This document shows positions 8,412 to 17,238 of a DNA stretch of 64,000 nucleotides, piece by piece (position 1 is the first letter of the stretch; each line of letters begins with the position of its first letter). The position numbers and the translations under genes are program-made. The notes under the pieces are model-generated. The model was not told the DNA's origin. It was given only the letters and a program-made list of their open reading frames with translations, and did no database searches. The DNA lies in contig CALVPS010000001.1 in the NCBI GenBank assembly GCA_944354035.1, forward strand, positions 1 to 64,000, given 5' to 3'. The stretch is from an uncultured Clostridia bacterium. Lineage in GTDB: Bacteria; Bacillota; Clostridia; Christensenellales; Borkfalkiaceae.

Positions 8412-10541
8412 TCAATTTGCCATGCGGTGTACGTCCAATATCTTTTCGTGCGCACGGATCTTGCCGATCAACACCTCCACGTCCTGGCGGCTGAGCAGGC
8501 TGACCGTCACCTCCACGATGGCAGAATTGTTTTTATCATACCGACCGTTGATGGAGGTGATCTCCAATTTCATTTCGGAGACGGAGGCGGAAATGGCCGA
8601 GAGCGCGGCGCCCTGATCCTCCGCCGTGACTACGATGGCGGCCTTAAAGCGGGCCTCGCCCTCCTGTACGATCCACTCCGCCGACTGCAGACGGGCAGGA
8701 TCGGCGTTCTTCATGTTGGGGCAGTCTTTGCGATGGACCACGATCCCCCTGCCCCGCGTGACAAAGCCGACGATCTCGTCGCCGGGCACGGGCGAACAGC
8801 AGCCCGCAAACGACACCAGCATGCCCTGCATGCCGTTGATGGTGACCGAGCCCTTGGCGTTTTTGGCCTTGAACGGCTGCGGTACGATGGGCGCGGGCGC
8901 CTCCTTGCGGAAGTAATCGAGCAGTTTAAAGAGCACCTGGTTGACGGAAATGGCACCGTAGCCGACCGCGGAAAACATTTCGTCCTGCGTATCGAACGAG
9001 AGTTTTTCGGAGATCTTTTTAAAGCTCTCGGAGGTAAGCAGTTCGGAAAGCGAAGCGCCGCGGCGCTTGGCGGCCTCCTCCAGCATGCTACGCCCCAGTC
9101 GGATGTTCTCCTCCTTCATCTCCTTTTTATAAAAGGATTTTATTTTGGCGCGCGCCGACGACGACTTGATAAATTTTAACCAATCGCGCGAAGGGCCCTT
9201 GCTGTTGGGCGAAGTGATGATCTCTACCACGTCGCCCAATTCAAGCTTGCTGTTCAGCGGAACGATCTTGCCGTTCACCTTGGCGCCCGTGCACTTGTTG
9301 CCCACTTCGGAATGGATGGCGTAGGCAAAGTCGACGGGCGTGGCCCCGGCGGGGAGCGATATGACCTTGCTCTGCGGCGTGAACACCAACAGCTCGGTGC
9401 TGTACAGCTCACCTTTTACGGTGTCCATAAACTCTTTGGAATCTTTCAGGCCGCCCTGCAGTTCCATCACCTCGCGGATCCACGCAATGCGCGCATCGAG
9501 CGACGACTCTTCCTCGCGGTTCTCCTTATACTTCCAGTGCGCGGCGATACCGTATTCCGCCGTACGGTGCATCTCTTCGGTGCGGATCTGGATCTCGAAA
9601 GGCTGTCCGAAGTTCGTGACGACCGTGGTGTGCAGCGACTGATACAAGTTGGGCTTGGGCGTGGCGATATAATCTTTGATACGCCCGGGAACGGGCTTCC
9701 ACTTTTTGTGGATCTTGCCGAATACCTCGTAGCACTCGTCCACCGTGCCCACGATCACCCGAACCGCCGTTAGGTCGTAGATCTGCTCGAGCGTCTTGTG
9801 CTTATCCTTCATCTTTTTATAGATGGAGTAAAAGTGCTTGGGCCTGCCGAACACTTCGCCGTGGATGTTGCTCTCCGTCAGAATGGCGTTGATCTCCTCC
9901 ACGACGTAATCGACAAAGCGATTGCGTTCTTCTAACTTTTGATGGATGTTCTCTACCAAAAACTCAAACGCGGCGGGATCGAGATATTTTAAGCACAGGT
10001 CTTCGAGCTCGCACTTGATCTGCGAAATACCCAGCCTGCCCGCAATGGGCGCATAGATATCCAGCGTTTCGTTGGCCATGCGCTGCTGTCGCTCTTTGGA
10101 AAGATAGTTCAGCGAACGCATATTGTGCAGGCGATCGGCGAGCTTGATGATGATGACGCGGATATCCTTTGCCATCGCCATAAAAATTTTGCGGAAATTT
10201 TCCGCCTCTTCCTCTTCCTGCGACTTGAATACAAATTTTTCCAGCTTGGTCACGCCCGCCACCAGCGTCAGCACGTTTTCGCCGAACGCACGGCGCACGT
10301 CCTCCTCCGTGGCACCGGTATCTTCGATGACATCGTGCAGCAGCGCGGCGGCGATCGTGTCGGCGTCCAGCCCCAAATCGACCAAGATCTCCGCCACGGC
10401 GCACGGGTGGATAAAGTACGGTTCGCCCGATGCCCGCTTCTGGTTGCGATGCGCTTCGCGTGCAAAGTCGTAGGCGCGCAGCAGCATGTCGCGCTCTTCA
10501 CCCGCATAATGCTCGTAAATTTTCATGAGTACGGATTCCAC
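8412..10541 (-). CDS. relA: bifunctional (p)ppGpp synthetase/hydrolase
   Basis: The 709-residue Rel protein makes and degrades the alarmone (p)ppGpp. The HD hydrolase domain is at the N-terminus (ALLHDVIEDTG, HD at 69-70), followed by the synthetase domain with RIKDYIATPKPNLYQSLHT. A TGS domain follows (VFTPQSKVISLPAGATPVDF), then a zinc-finger region with CCSPVPGD and a C-terminal ACT domain. The R-x-K-D form of the synthetase loop is that of bifunctional enzymes; single-function RelA has E-x-D-D. I chose a GTG start at 10541 because AGGAGG lies 7 bases upstream; the ATG five codons later is too far from it. Only one base separates it from the recJ stop. Confidence 0.95.
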   Translation of the reverse strand: MESVLMKIYEHYAGEERDMLLRAYDFAREAHRNQKRASGEPYFIHPCAVAEILVDLGLDADTIAAALLHDVIEDTGATEEDVRRAFGENVLTLVAGVTKLEKFVFKSQEEEEAENFRKIFMAMAKDIRVIIIKLADRLHNMRSLNYLSKERQQRMANETLDIYAPIAGRLGISQIKCELEDLCLKYLDPAAFEFLVENIHQKLEERNRFVDYVVEEINAILTESNIHGEVFGRPKHFYSIYKKMKDKHKTLEQIYDLTAVRVIVGTVDECYEVFGKIHKKWKPVPGRIKDYIATPKPNLYQSLHTTVVTNFGQPFEIQIRTEEMHRTAEYGIAAHWKYKENREEESSLDARIAWIREVMELQGGLKDSKEFMDTVKGELYSTELLVFTPQSKVISLPAGATPVDFAYAIHSEVGNKCTGAKVNGKIVPLNSKLELGDVVEIITSPNSKGPSRDWLKFIKSSSARAKIKSFYKKEMKEENIRLGRSMLEEAAKRRGASLSELLTSESFKKISEKLSFDTQDEMFSAVGYGAISVNQVLFKLLDYFRKEAPAPIVPQPFKAKNAKGSVTINGMQGMLVSFAGCCSPVPGDEIVGFVTRGRGIVVHRKDCPNMKNADPARLQSAEWIVQEGEARFKAAIVVTAEDQGAALSAISASVSEMKLEITSINGRYDKNNSAIVEVTVSLLSRQDVEVLIGKIRAHEKILDVHRMAN

Positions 10542-10542
10542 G

Positions 10543-12834
10543 TTACGCCTCCTGCAGGCGGACCACCGCCGAATAGAGCTGCGAATGCCTGAGTTCCGTC
10601 TTCTGCCCGCGGAAGAGGCGCAGCGCGCCGCCCGACAGCGATACGATGCCCAGCTCTTCAAACACCGCCAGCGCAAACACAAACTGTTCGGGCGCAAACC
10701 CGAGGGAACCACAGTGCACGGCGACCTCGGCGCACGAATCGCCGAACAGCCCCTGTGCCGTGCGCAGCGCCGCAAAAATTTCCAACAGATCCTCGCGCCG
10801 GGTCGAAAGTTCCAAAAGCGCCCTGTAACCGCAGATCTCGCCGTTGACGGCCGCCTCCGCCCCGTCGGCGCCCGGCAACAGTGCGGCGGGCTCGTCCAAA
10901 TACACCACGCTGCGGAAGGCCGAGAGATCGGCGTCGGGGTCGGGCGCATACAGTACCACGTTTTCGGGATTGACCGACGACAGGCGGAACGCCTCGACGG
11001 GCAGATCCGCAAGGGAGGGAAAGGCCTGCAGCGTATCGCGACGGTAACATACGGCACACAGCCCGTAGGCGCACGCCGCGCGCCGCTGCGCGATCAGCTC
11101 GTCCAACGCGCGCGTCCGATACGTACCGCGAACATGACCGCCGCAGGCGGAGCGCAGCAGGTTTTCAAACGCCTCCTCCCGCGCGTCGCCCCCCTCGGCA
11201 AACGCCGCGCGCACAAACCCCTTTAAATATTCTTTGCCGCGGAATTTGGAGAGATTGTATTCAAACACCAGCGTCTTTACAAGGCCGCTGCGCAGCAATT
11301 TTAGATCTTTTGCCCCGTTGAAATACATGAGGTCCAGGCCGCCCGCGCTCATCGAAAGATGGGGCGACTGCGGCTTGACGGGGGCGGCCGAAAGGCTTTC
11401 GGCCCGCATGGTGAACAACGGCCTGCGATTTCCCACCCCGAACGGCTCCAGCAGCGCAAGTTCGCGTGCAACGCGGGCATGATCCTCGCCCTCGCCCGCC
11501 ACATACAGTTTTGCCGCAAAATCTTCACGCGGGTGATGCGCGCCGATCCAATCGTCCAGCGCCCGCTTCAGCGCCTCAAACCGATCCGCGCGCACGTTGA
11601 CGCCCGCCGCCTGCGAATGCCCGCCGAATTCTTCGATCAGCGCGGAACAGCCCTTTAACGCCTCAAAAATATTGATGCCGTCCACACTGCGCGCGCTGCC
11701 GCGGAGCATATCGCCGCGCCGCACGAACAGCAGGGCGGGACGGGAGTATTCCTCGGCGAGCCGCGCGGCGACAATGCCCACAAAACCCGCATTCCATCCG
11801 TCGCCGTCCAACACGATCACGTTGCCGTACGCACCCTCGGCGCGCAGTTTCGCCGCCGCCTGTGCATACAGTTCGTCGCAGGCGCGCTGCCGCTCTGCAT
11901 TGTAGAGGTTGAGCTTTTCGGCCAACGCGGCGATCGCCTCTTCGTTTTCCGTCGTAAACAGCGCCAGCGCGGCATGCGCATCCCCCATGCGGCCCGCGGC
12001 GTTTACGCGCGGGGCGATGGTAAAGGCAAGCGTCTGCGCCGTCACCTCGGACGCCTTCCCCAACAGCGCGGCGATCGCGGGGCGCGGATGCGCCTCGATG
12101 CGCTTTAACCCGGCGGCGACGATATCGCGGTTTTCGTCCCGCAAAGGCACGCTGTCTGCCACGGTAGAAATGGCCGCAAAGTCGGAAAACTCCAGCGCGG
12201 CGTCGCCCAAAAGCGCCATGGCCAGCTTAAAGGCCACCCCCGCGCCGCACAGGTTGTCGTACGGGTAGTCGTCTGCAAACTTGGGATTGACGGTAATGCA
12301 GTCGGGCAGACGGTCGGGCAGCTCGTGATGGTCGGTGACGATCACATAGGCGCCCTGCTCTTTGGCGTAATCCACCTCGTCCGCGTTGGAGATGCCGCAA
12401 TCTACCGTGATGATGAGATCGGGCAAAAATTCATCGAAAATCCTATCGAGCGCCGCAACGCTCATGCCGTACCCCTCCGCCCGCTCGGGCACGTACAAAT
12501 ACGGCTCGATCCCGAACGCGCGCAGCGCGCGGGAAAGCACCGCCAGCGCCCCTATGCCGTCGGCATCGTAATCGCCGAACAGCGCCACCCGCCACCCCTC
12601 GTCGCGGGCGCGCGCGATCAGCTCGACCGCCTCGCGCATGCCGCGCATCAAAAAGGGCGAAAGCAGGCGGCTTTCGGAGGGATGCAAAAAAACCCGCATC
12701 TTTTCCTCGCTGTCCATGCCGCGCGCATACAAAAGCCGCGCCGTCGTTTGGGTGATGCCCAGCGAATCGGCGCACGCGGCGCATACCGACAGGTCCTGCG
12801 GGGAAAATTCAAATTCACGTACGAGTTTTTTCAT
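10543..12834 (-). CDS. recJ: single-stranded-DNA-specific exonuclease RecJ
   Basis: RecJ is a 5' to 3' single-strand exonuclease in recombination and mismatch repair. The 763-residue protein has the DHH phosphoesterase motifs DYDADGIGAL, DCGISN and TDHHELPD in the first third. A DHHA1 motif GGHSQAAGV follows near residues 395-405, then an OB-like middle. The last 200 residues are not conserved enough to name but match the long C-terminal extension of Firmicute RecJ. The ribosome binding site (AGAG) is weak. First gene of the operon recJ-relA-MBL-hemZ, just after the secDF terminator. Confidence 0.95.
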   Translation of the reverse strand: MKKLVREFEFSPQDLSVCAACADSLGITQTTARLLYARGMDSEEKMRVFLHPSESRLLSPFLMRGMREAVELIARARDEGWRVALFGDYDADGIGALAVLSRALRAFGIEPYLYVPERAEGYGMSVAALDRIFDEFLPDLIITVDCGISNADEVDYAKEQGAYVIVTDHHELPDRLPDCITVNPKFADDYPYDNLCGAGVAFKLAMALLGDAALEFSDFAAISTVADSVPLRDENRDIVAAGLKRIEAHPRPAIAALLGKASEVTAQTLAFTIAPRVNAAGRMGDAHAALALFTTENEEAIAALAEKLNLYNAERQRACDELYAQAAAKLRAEGAYGNVIVLDGDGWNAGFVGIVAARLAEEYSRPALLFVRRGDMLRGSARSVDGINIFEALKGCSALIEEFGGHSQAAGVNVRADRFEALKRALDDWIGAHHPREDFAAKLYVAGEGEDHARVARELALLEPFGVGNRRPLFTMRAESLSAAPVKPQSPHLSMSAGGLDLMYFNGAKDLKLLRSGLVKTLVFEYNLSKFRGKEYLKGFVRAAFAEGGDAREEAFENLLRSACGGHVRGTYRTRALDELIAQRRAACAYGLCAVCYRRDTLQAFPSLADLPVEAFRLSSVNPENVVLYAPDPDADLSAFRSVVYLDEPAALLPGADGAEAAVNGEICGYRALLELSTRREDLLEIFAALRTAQGLFGDSCAEVAVHCGSLGFAPEQFVFALAVFEELGIVSLSGGALRLFRGQKTELRHSQLYSAVVRLQEA

Positions 12835-12849
12835 GATCTCTTTGTTAGC

Positions 12850-12872
12850 GAAAACGGCGGGAGTGCCCGCCG
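12850..12872 (-). terminator. terminator after secF
   Basis: A CGGCGGG/CCCGCCG stem with a 4-base loop is followed by TTTT on the minus strand. It lies between secF and recJ. Confidence 0.6.
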
Positions 12873-12901
12873 TGGATCGTTATTCTGCAAAGGGCCGCAC
12901 G

Positions 12902-13978
12902 TCAGCCGGAAATTTTTTCTGCCGATGCGTCCTTGTCGGATCTGGATTTTTCGGACTTGGTCTTGCCCGCATAACGTCTGCGTTTGGCCTTTAACCGGTC
13001 GAACGCCGCCTTGACGGGCACATGCAGTGCGGGTGCAAACAGCATGGAGGAATACGCCGTAAGCGCAAAGCATGCAATGGCGGGCGCCGCGATCAGCGCG
13101 CCCCCTACGGGGATACACGCCGCGCACACCGCAAACACTGCGGCCAGCACGCCGGAGATCGCAAGCACCGTTTTATCGGTGGCGGCACACGCCTCGCCGA
13201 CGGCGTCGCCTGCCGGAAGCGAAGCGGTCGCGGGCTCCTTTGCGATATCGCGCAGTTTTGCGCAGCGCACCAGCCACAGCGCCACCGATACGACGGCCGC
13301 AATGGCCGCAAACAGCAGCGGGGCAAAGGAATACACGGGAATGCGTGTGATCGCAAAGAATGCAAGAGTCAGCAGCGCGTCGTGCACGCACATGGTGAGC
13401 CCCGTAACCGCGGCCCCCGCGCCGAAGCGCAGCCCCACATATACGAGCGCCACCACAACACCCACGGCAAGGCCCACGGCACCGCGCCAGATCGCCTCGT
13501 TCATGCTCTGGTTGACCAGCGTATGCGAGGAGACGTTCACCTCCGCCGCAGCGGGGAAAGTCTGCGCGCCGAGCGCAGCCTCCACCTCCGTGCGGATCGC
13601 AGTCACGGCGGCGGCGAGATCGGCGTCGTCCGTATCCGCGGCAAACGTATAGCGCAGCAGCCAGCCGGCGCCGGTGGGCGTAAAGCCCGTCTGCGTGGAC
13701 GAAACAGGCGCAGACTGCTCGTCGAGCAGCGTCTTATCGTCGTAGCGCAGGCCATTTTGCTCAAACGCCGTTTCGCAGATCTCTTCCAGCGTCTCTTCCC
13801 CGTCGGGCGCAAGCGCAACCGAAACATTGTACGAGACGTCTACCGTTTTGCTTTCGGGACGTTCGGCGCTCGTGTTGAATCCGAGCAGCGCAAACAGCAC
13901 GATCCCCGCAAGCAGGATGACCGCCGACACGGCGATCCATACGGGAAACAGTTTAAAGGTCCTTGCGGGTTTATTCAT
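12902..13978 (-). CDS. secF: diverged protein-export membrane protein SecF
   Basis: SecF normally pairs with SecD to use the proton or sodium gradient for late steps of Sec export. This 358-residue protein has an N-terminal span (about 12-34), an extracellular domain to about 160 and five hydrophobic segments. The SecF signature VHDALLTLAFFA is present (198-209). The following helix, where SecF proteins read about YSINDTVVVFDR, here reads AAVVSVALWLVR (227-238), so Asn, Asp and the second Asp are gone. The C-terminus is a basic Lys/Arg/Ser-rich tail. The ATG overlaps the secD stop by 8 bases. Identity as SecF is firm from context and VHD; activity is open. Confidence 0.85.
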   Translation of the reverse strand: MNKPARTFKLFPVWIAVSAVILLAGIVLFALLGFNTSAERPESKTVDVSYNVSVALAPDGEETLEEICETAFEQNGLRYDDKTLLDEQSAPVSSTQTGFTPTGAGWLLRYTFAADTDDADLAAAVTAIRTEVEAALGAQTFPAAAEVNVSSHTLVNQSMNEAIWRGAVGLAVGVVVALVYVGLRFGAGAAVTGLTMCVHDALLTLAFFAITRIPVYSFAPLLFAAIAAVVSVALWLVRCAKLRDIAKEPATASLPAGDAVGEACAATDKTVLAISGVLAAVFAVCAACIPVGGALIAAPAIACFALTAYSSMLFAPALHVPVKAAFDRLKAKRRRYAGKTKSEKSRSDKDASAEKISG

Positions 13979-15479
13979 CCTCGTATTCCTCCCGCTTGAA
14001 ATTGCAGAAAGCGCCGGGACGTTTGGTAAACGCCATCATGATCGCCCAGGTAAAGCGATTCACCAGCAGCGACCCCAGCCCGGAGAACACCGCCGCAAGC
14101 CCCAGAACGAATGCAAACGCCTGTACGCCCGTCAGCGCCACGGCGTACGTCAAAAAGGCGATCGCCGCCACAACGATATGCAGGTCGAACAGCTTCCAAA
14201 AACTTTTTTTATAGCCGGTCTTTACCGAAGAGACTATGGTCTTACCCAGCGCGTATTCCTTGCGCGCCGCTTCAAACGTCATGGCGTTGCTGAACGAAAG
14301 CAGCACCGACGCCAGCATGAAGGCGAGGAAGGTCTCTACGCTCAGATACAGGAACGGGATCGCCCATACGCACAGCACCATGCCGAACAGGAACAACAGG
14401 TAGGTGTAGAGGTGCGCAAATGCCAGCCGCTTATAACGGACAAAGAAGAAGACCATCATGCCGACGAAACACACGCCGAAGGCGACGTACATCAGCGTCA
14501 GGGCGTTCCCGCCGTACTGCGCCGGATGCATGTAGGCGCTTCCGACGGTAAACGAGAGATCGTTCTGCGTGCCGCGGATGGCCGTATCGAACAGGATGGC
14601 CGTGGCCTTGGCAATACCGGGCGTATAATTTGCGCTGGTGATATAGATTTCGTTCTGATCGAACGTCTCGCTGACGGACATCGCCACCAGCCGGGTATCC
14701 CCTACATAAAAGTAAACGGTACCCGACTCCTCCGCCGCACCCGCGGTGGCCTCCGCAAGCGCCGCGCGGCCCTTATCGGTAAGGCGGACCATCACATAGG
14801 CCGATTCGCCAACCGCACGCGACGACACGCTCTGAATATAGTCTGCCACCGTCTCGTTGGTACGCATCGAAAATATGTCTTCCGCGGCCGCCTCGTCGGT
14901 GCCCGCAGCATAGCGAATGGAAAGCTCGCCCGTGTAAGCAAAGTGATTGATCGCCGTATATTCGCCGTCCATCATCTCCGGCAAAAATACCTGTACGGTG
15001 AACTCGTCGCGCACTTCCACGCGGGCGCCGTCCACCTGCAGGCGCTCCACGCGCTCGCACAGCGTCTGTACGGCCGACGAAAATTCGGTGCGGAAACTTT
15101 CGATCACCGCGCCGTCGTCGTTGCAGGCTTCGCCGATCTCCAGATACAGTGCGCCGTCTTCATCGGGATAGCGCATATAGCGCGCCTCGTACTCCTCGCG
15201 GTCGGCTTCGTCGGCAAATCCGTCCAGATCCGTCTCGTACTCTTCGGCCGAAATAACGCCCTCGGGATAATATACCACGGAATATCCGCCCCCGATCGGC
15301 GTATCGTTCGCGCCGTAAACATTGCCCAGATCGGCGTCCTTTGCCGTCATGCGGATGATGGAAGTAAACTCGTACATGCCGTCCGGTCCGTACGAAAACG
15401 AAACCGTACAAAGAAAGCACAAAACGGCGATCAACAGGGTATACAACACCAAACATACCGCCGATTTTATCTTGCCCAT
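13971..15479 (-). CDS. secD: diverged protein translocase subunit SecD
   Basis: The 502-residue protein has an N-terminal span (about 7-28), a large extracellular part to about residue 320 and five C-terminal spans. The usual LGLDLxGG motif after the first span is not present; the nearest match is DTPIGGGYSVVYYPEG. In the fourth-helix motif, where SecD has about AVDANVLIFE, this protein reads SFSNAMTFE (395-403). Phe396 therefore replaces the Asp needed for proton-driven function in studied SecD proteins. The downstream ALGKTIVSSVKTGYKKSF still aligns with the SecD GK-loop. The ATG follows AGGAGG. It is the first gene of secD-secF. Confidence 0.85.
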   Translation of the reverse strand: MGKIKSAVCLVLYTLLIAVLCFLCTVSFSYGPDGMYEFTSIIRMTAKDADLGNVYGANDTPIGGGYSVVYYPEGVISAEEYETDLDGFADEADREEYEARYMRYPDEDGALYLEIGEACNDDGAVIESFRTEFSSAVQTLCERVERLQVDGARVEVRDEFTVQVFLPEMMDGEYTAINHFAYTGELSIRYAAGTDEAAAEDIFSMRTNETVADYIQSVSSRAVGESAYVMVRLTDKGRAALAEATAGAAEESGTVYFYVGDTRLVAMSVSETFDQNEIYITSANYTPGIAKATAILFDTAIRGTQNDLSFTVGSAYMHPAQYGGNALTLMYVAFGVCFVGMMVFFFVRYKRLAFAHLYTYLLFLFGMVLCVWAIPFLYLSVETFLAFMLASVLLSFSNAMTFEAARKEYALGKTIVSSVKTGYKKSFWKLFDLHIVVAAIAFLTYAVALTGVQAFAFVLGLAAVFSGLGSLLVNRFTWAIMMAFTKRPGAFCNFKREEYEDE

Positions 15480-15542
15480 TGCCTCCTCCTATATGGTAAC
15501 CGGAAAACGCCCAAATGATATTCGGAAAATTCTCACCCAATC

Positions 15543-15571
15543 ATTATATAAAAAACGGGCGCGCCCGTCAA
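15543..15571 (-). promoter_or_regulatory. secD promoter overlapping the scfB terminator
   Basis: Minus strand TTGACG (15566-15571), a 17-base spacer and TATAAT (15543-15548). The spacer itself holds ACGGGCGCGCCCGT followed by TTTTTT, which can act as the terminator of the upstream scfB transcript. Promoter and terminator therefore share the same bases. Confidence 0.7.
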
Positions 15572-15603
15572 GCCGAAACGCGCCGCTTTTCAAATTTTTT
15601 CGC

Positions 15604-16911
15604 CTAATTTTCGCGTGCGCGGCGTGCGGCAAGCACGTGCATCGCGCATTCGATGCGCTTTTTCATCATGGCGCACGTCATCTCGTACGGCTCGTCGATA
15701 TCGCCGTTGTAATGATAGTTGTTGGCGCTGCAGCCGCCCGAACAAATAAACTTTGCAAAACAATCCGCGCACTTTTTGCGCGTAAACAGACAGGACGAGG
15801 CAAATTTTTGGCGCAGCCCGGGGTCTACCTTCCCCTCGAACACGTTGCCCATTTTCCACGCCTTGTCCCCCGCAAACTGGTGACAGGGGTAAATATCGCC
15901 GTTGGGAACGACGGAAAAATACTCGTTTCCGGCGCCGCAGGCAGAGACGCGCTTTTGCAGGCAGGGACCGCCCTCGAGGTCGACGTGGAAATGGAAGAAA
16001 GAAAATCCCCTCCCCTCCGCTTCGCGGCGGATATATTCGTCGCAGAGCGTTTCGTACTCTCTTTGAATGGCGGGCAGGTGTTCTTCGCGGATCTGCAGCT
16101 CGGGAATATCGGTGACGACGGGCTCCAGCGAGAGCGACGTAAATCCCTGATCGGCCAAAAACAGCACGTCTTTGGAAAAATCGAGGTTTTTGGCCGTAAA
16201 CGTGCCACGCACATAATAGTGCTTGTCCCCACGCAGGCGGACAAACTTTTTGATGTGGTCGATCACGGCGTCGAAACTGCCCTTGCCCGAAACCGTCTTG
16301 CGCACGGCGTCGTGCACCTCTTTGCGGCCGTCGAGCGAAAGCACCACGTTCTCCATTTCGTCGTTGAAAAAGGCGATCACCTCGTCGTTCAGCAGCAGGC
16401 CGTTCGTGGTCGTGGTAAACAAAAAGCGCTTGCCGCGTTTGGCCGCCTCTTCCTTGGCGTAATACACCGTATCGCGCACCACGGAAAGATTCATCAGCGG
16501 TTCGCCGCCGAAAAAGTCCACTTCCAGCACCTTGCGCGCGCCGCTGTTGGCAAGCAGAAAATCGATGGCTGCCTTAGCCGTTTCGAGCGACATCATCTCG
16601 CGCGCGCTGTGGTACGCCCCCTCATCCGCAAAACAGTACTTGCAGCGCAGGTTGCAGTCGTGGCACACGTGCAGGCAAAGCGCCTTGGCTTCGTGCGGTT
16701 TTGCGGGGGCGACGGTCGTTTCGTCGGCATAGAGCAGGCCTTCGGCCTTCAACCCGTCGATATCGGCGAGGACCTGCCGCAGTTCCTCGTCCGAAAGCGC
16801 GGTCGGCTGCCCCTGCAGCACGCGGGCGGTCGCCTCGTCGCAGGCGTGCAGCGCGCCGCTGCCCGTATCGTAAACATAATAAAATTCGTGATATTGAAAT
16901 ACGTGGACCAT
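15604..16911 (-). CDS. scfB: SCIFF peptide maturase, radical SAM/SPASM
   Basis: This enzyme family installs thioether crosslinks in the small six-cysteine SCIFF peptide. The 435-residue protein has an N-terminal peptide-recognition region, the radical SAM motif CNLRCKYC (Cys86, 90, 93) preceded by a further Cys83, FFGGEPLMN, and a C-terminal SPASM region rich in Cys (VPNGDIYPCHQ, KKCADC, CSGGCSANN) for two extra iron-sulfur clusters. The chosen ATG (MVHVFQYHEF) matches the family start, although its ribosome binding site is weak. It lies directly after scfA, separated by a terminator-like hairpin. Confidence 0.95.
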   Translation of the reverse strand: MVHVFQYHEFYYVYDTGSGALHACDEATARVLQGQPTALSDEELRQVLADIDGLKAEGLLYADETTVAPAKPHEAKALCLHVCHDCNLRCKYCFADEGAYHSAREMMSLETAKAAIDFLLANSGARKVLEVDFFGGEPLMNLSVVRDTVYYAKEEAAKRGKRFLFTTTTNGLLLNDEVIAFFNDEMENVVLSLDGRKEVHDAVRKTVSGKGSFDAVIDHIKKFVRLRGDKHYYVRGTFTAKNLDFSKDVLFLADQGFTSLSLEPVVTDIPELQIREEHLPAIQREYETLCDEYIRREAEGRGFSFFHFHVDLEGGPCLQKRVSACGAGNEYFSVVPNGDIYPCHQFAGDKAWKMGNVFEGKVDPGLRQKFASSCLFTRKKCADCFAKFICSGGCSANNYHYNGDIDEPYEMTCAMMKKRIECAMHVLAARRAREN

Positions 16912-16923
16912 ATTTAAAACAGG

Positions 16924-16957
16924 AAAAGCCCGCAAAAATGCGCCGCATTTTTGCGGG
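16924..16957 (-). terminator. hairpin between scfA and scfB
   Basis: A perfect 14-bp inverted repeat (16929-16942 with 16944-16957) around one base is followed by CTTTTCC on the minus strand. Between the peptide gene and its maturase it probably causes partial termination, giving more peptide than enzyme. It starts 13 bases before the scfB ATG and may also shape its weak ribosome binding site. Confidence 0.75.
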
Positions 16958-17016
16958 AAAACGGTAAGGAAAGAGCAACGCCGAAGCGCTGCCCTTGCGC
17001 ATTGTGTTGCCGCGCG

Positions 17017-17169
17017 TTACTTTCTTTCGATCTTTTCTTCTCTCGTAACGCGCTCGCAGGACTGGTTCCCCACGGTGCAGCTCGTTTTGCAGGCAGACTG
17101 GCAGGTGCTTCTGCACTCGCCGCAGCCGGTCACCTTTTTTTGTTGCGGTTTTGCGATGGTACGGATCAT
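17017..17169 (-). CDS. scfA: six-cysteine peptide SCIFF
   Basis: A 50-residue peptide with six Cys at 16, 19, 23, 27, 31 and 38 in the SCIFF pattern (CGECRSTCQSACKTSC, then VGNQSC). SCIFF is the substrate of the neighbouring radical SAM maturase, which forms thioether links from Cys to other residues. The final function of the product is not known. The C-terminal tail after the last Cys (about 12 charged residues) is longer than in typical SCIFF peptides, which end within about 8 residues of it. AGGAG precedes the ATG. Confidence 0.93.
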   Translation of the reverse strand: MIRTIAKPQQKKVTGCGECRSTCQSACKTSCTVGNQSCERVTREEKIERK

Positions 17170-17201
17170 GGTATATCTCCTAAATGCAGTTTGTTTCCTG
17201 T

Positions 17202-17230
17202 ATTATACACCGCCGCGGCGGGATTTGCAA
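17202..17230 (-). promoter_or_regulatory. scfA promoter
   Basis: Minus strand TTGCAA (17225-17230), a 17-base spacer and a perfect TATAAT (17202-17207), about 32 bases before the scfA ATG. Confidence 0.75.
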
Positions 17231-17238
17231 GCATTTTT

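Noticed and set aside
10542..11057. Extension of the relA frame upstream into recJ (and similar extensions of hemZ, nadC, era and queA)
   Set aside because: The extra N-terminal parts are out-of-frame reads of the upstream gene; family alignments and ribosome binding sites mark the shorter starts.
13827..15518. Long plus-strand open frame over secD/secF
   Set aside because: Antisense to two recognised genes, with shadow-type composition and no start site.
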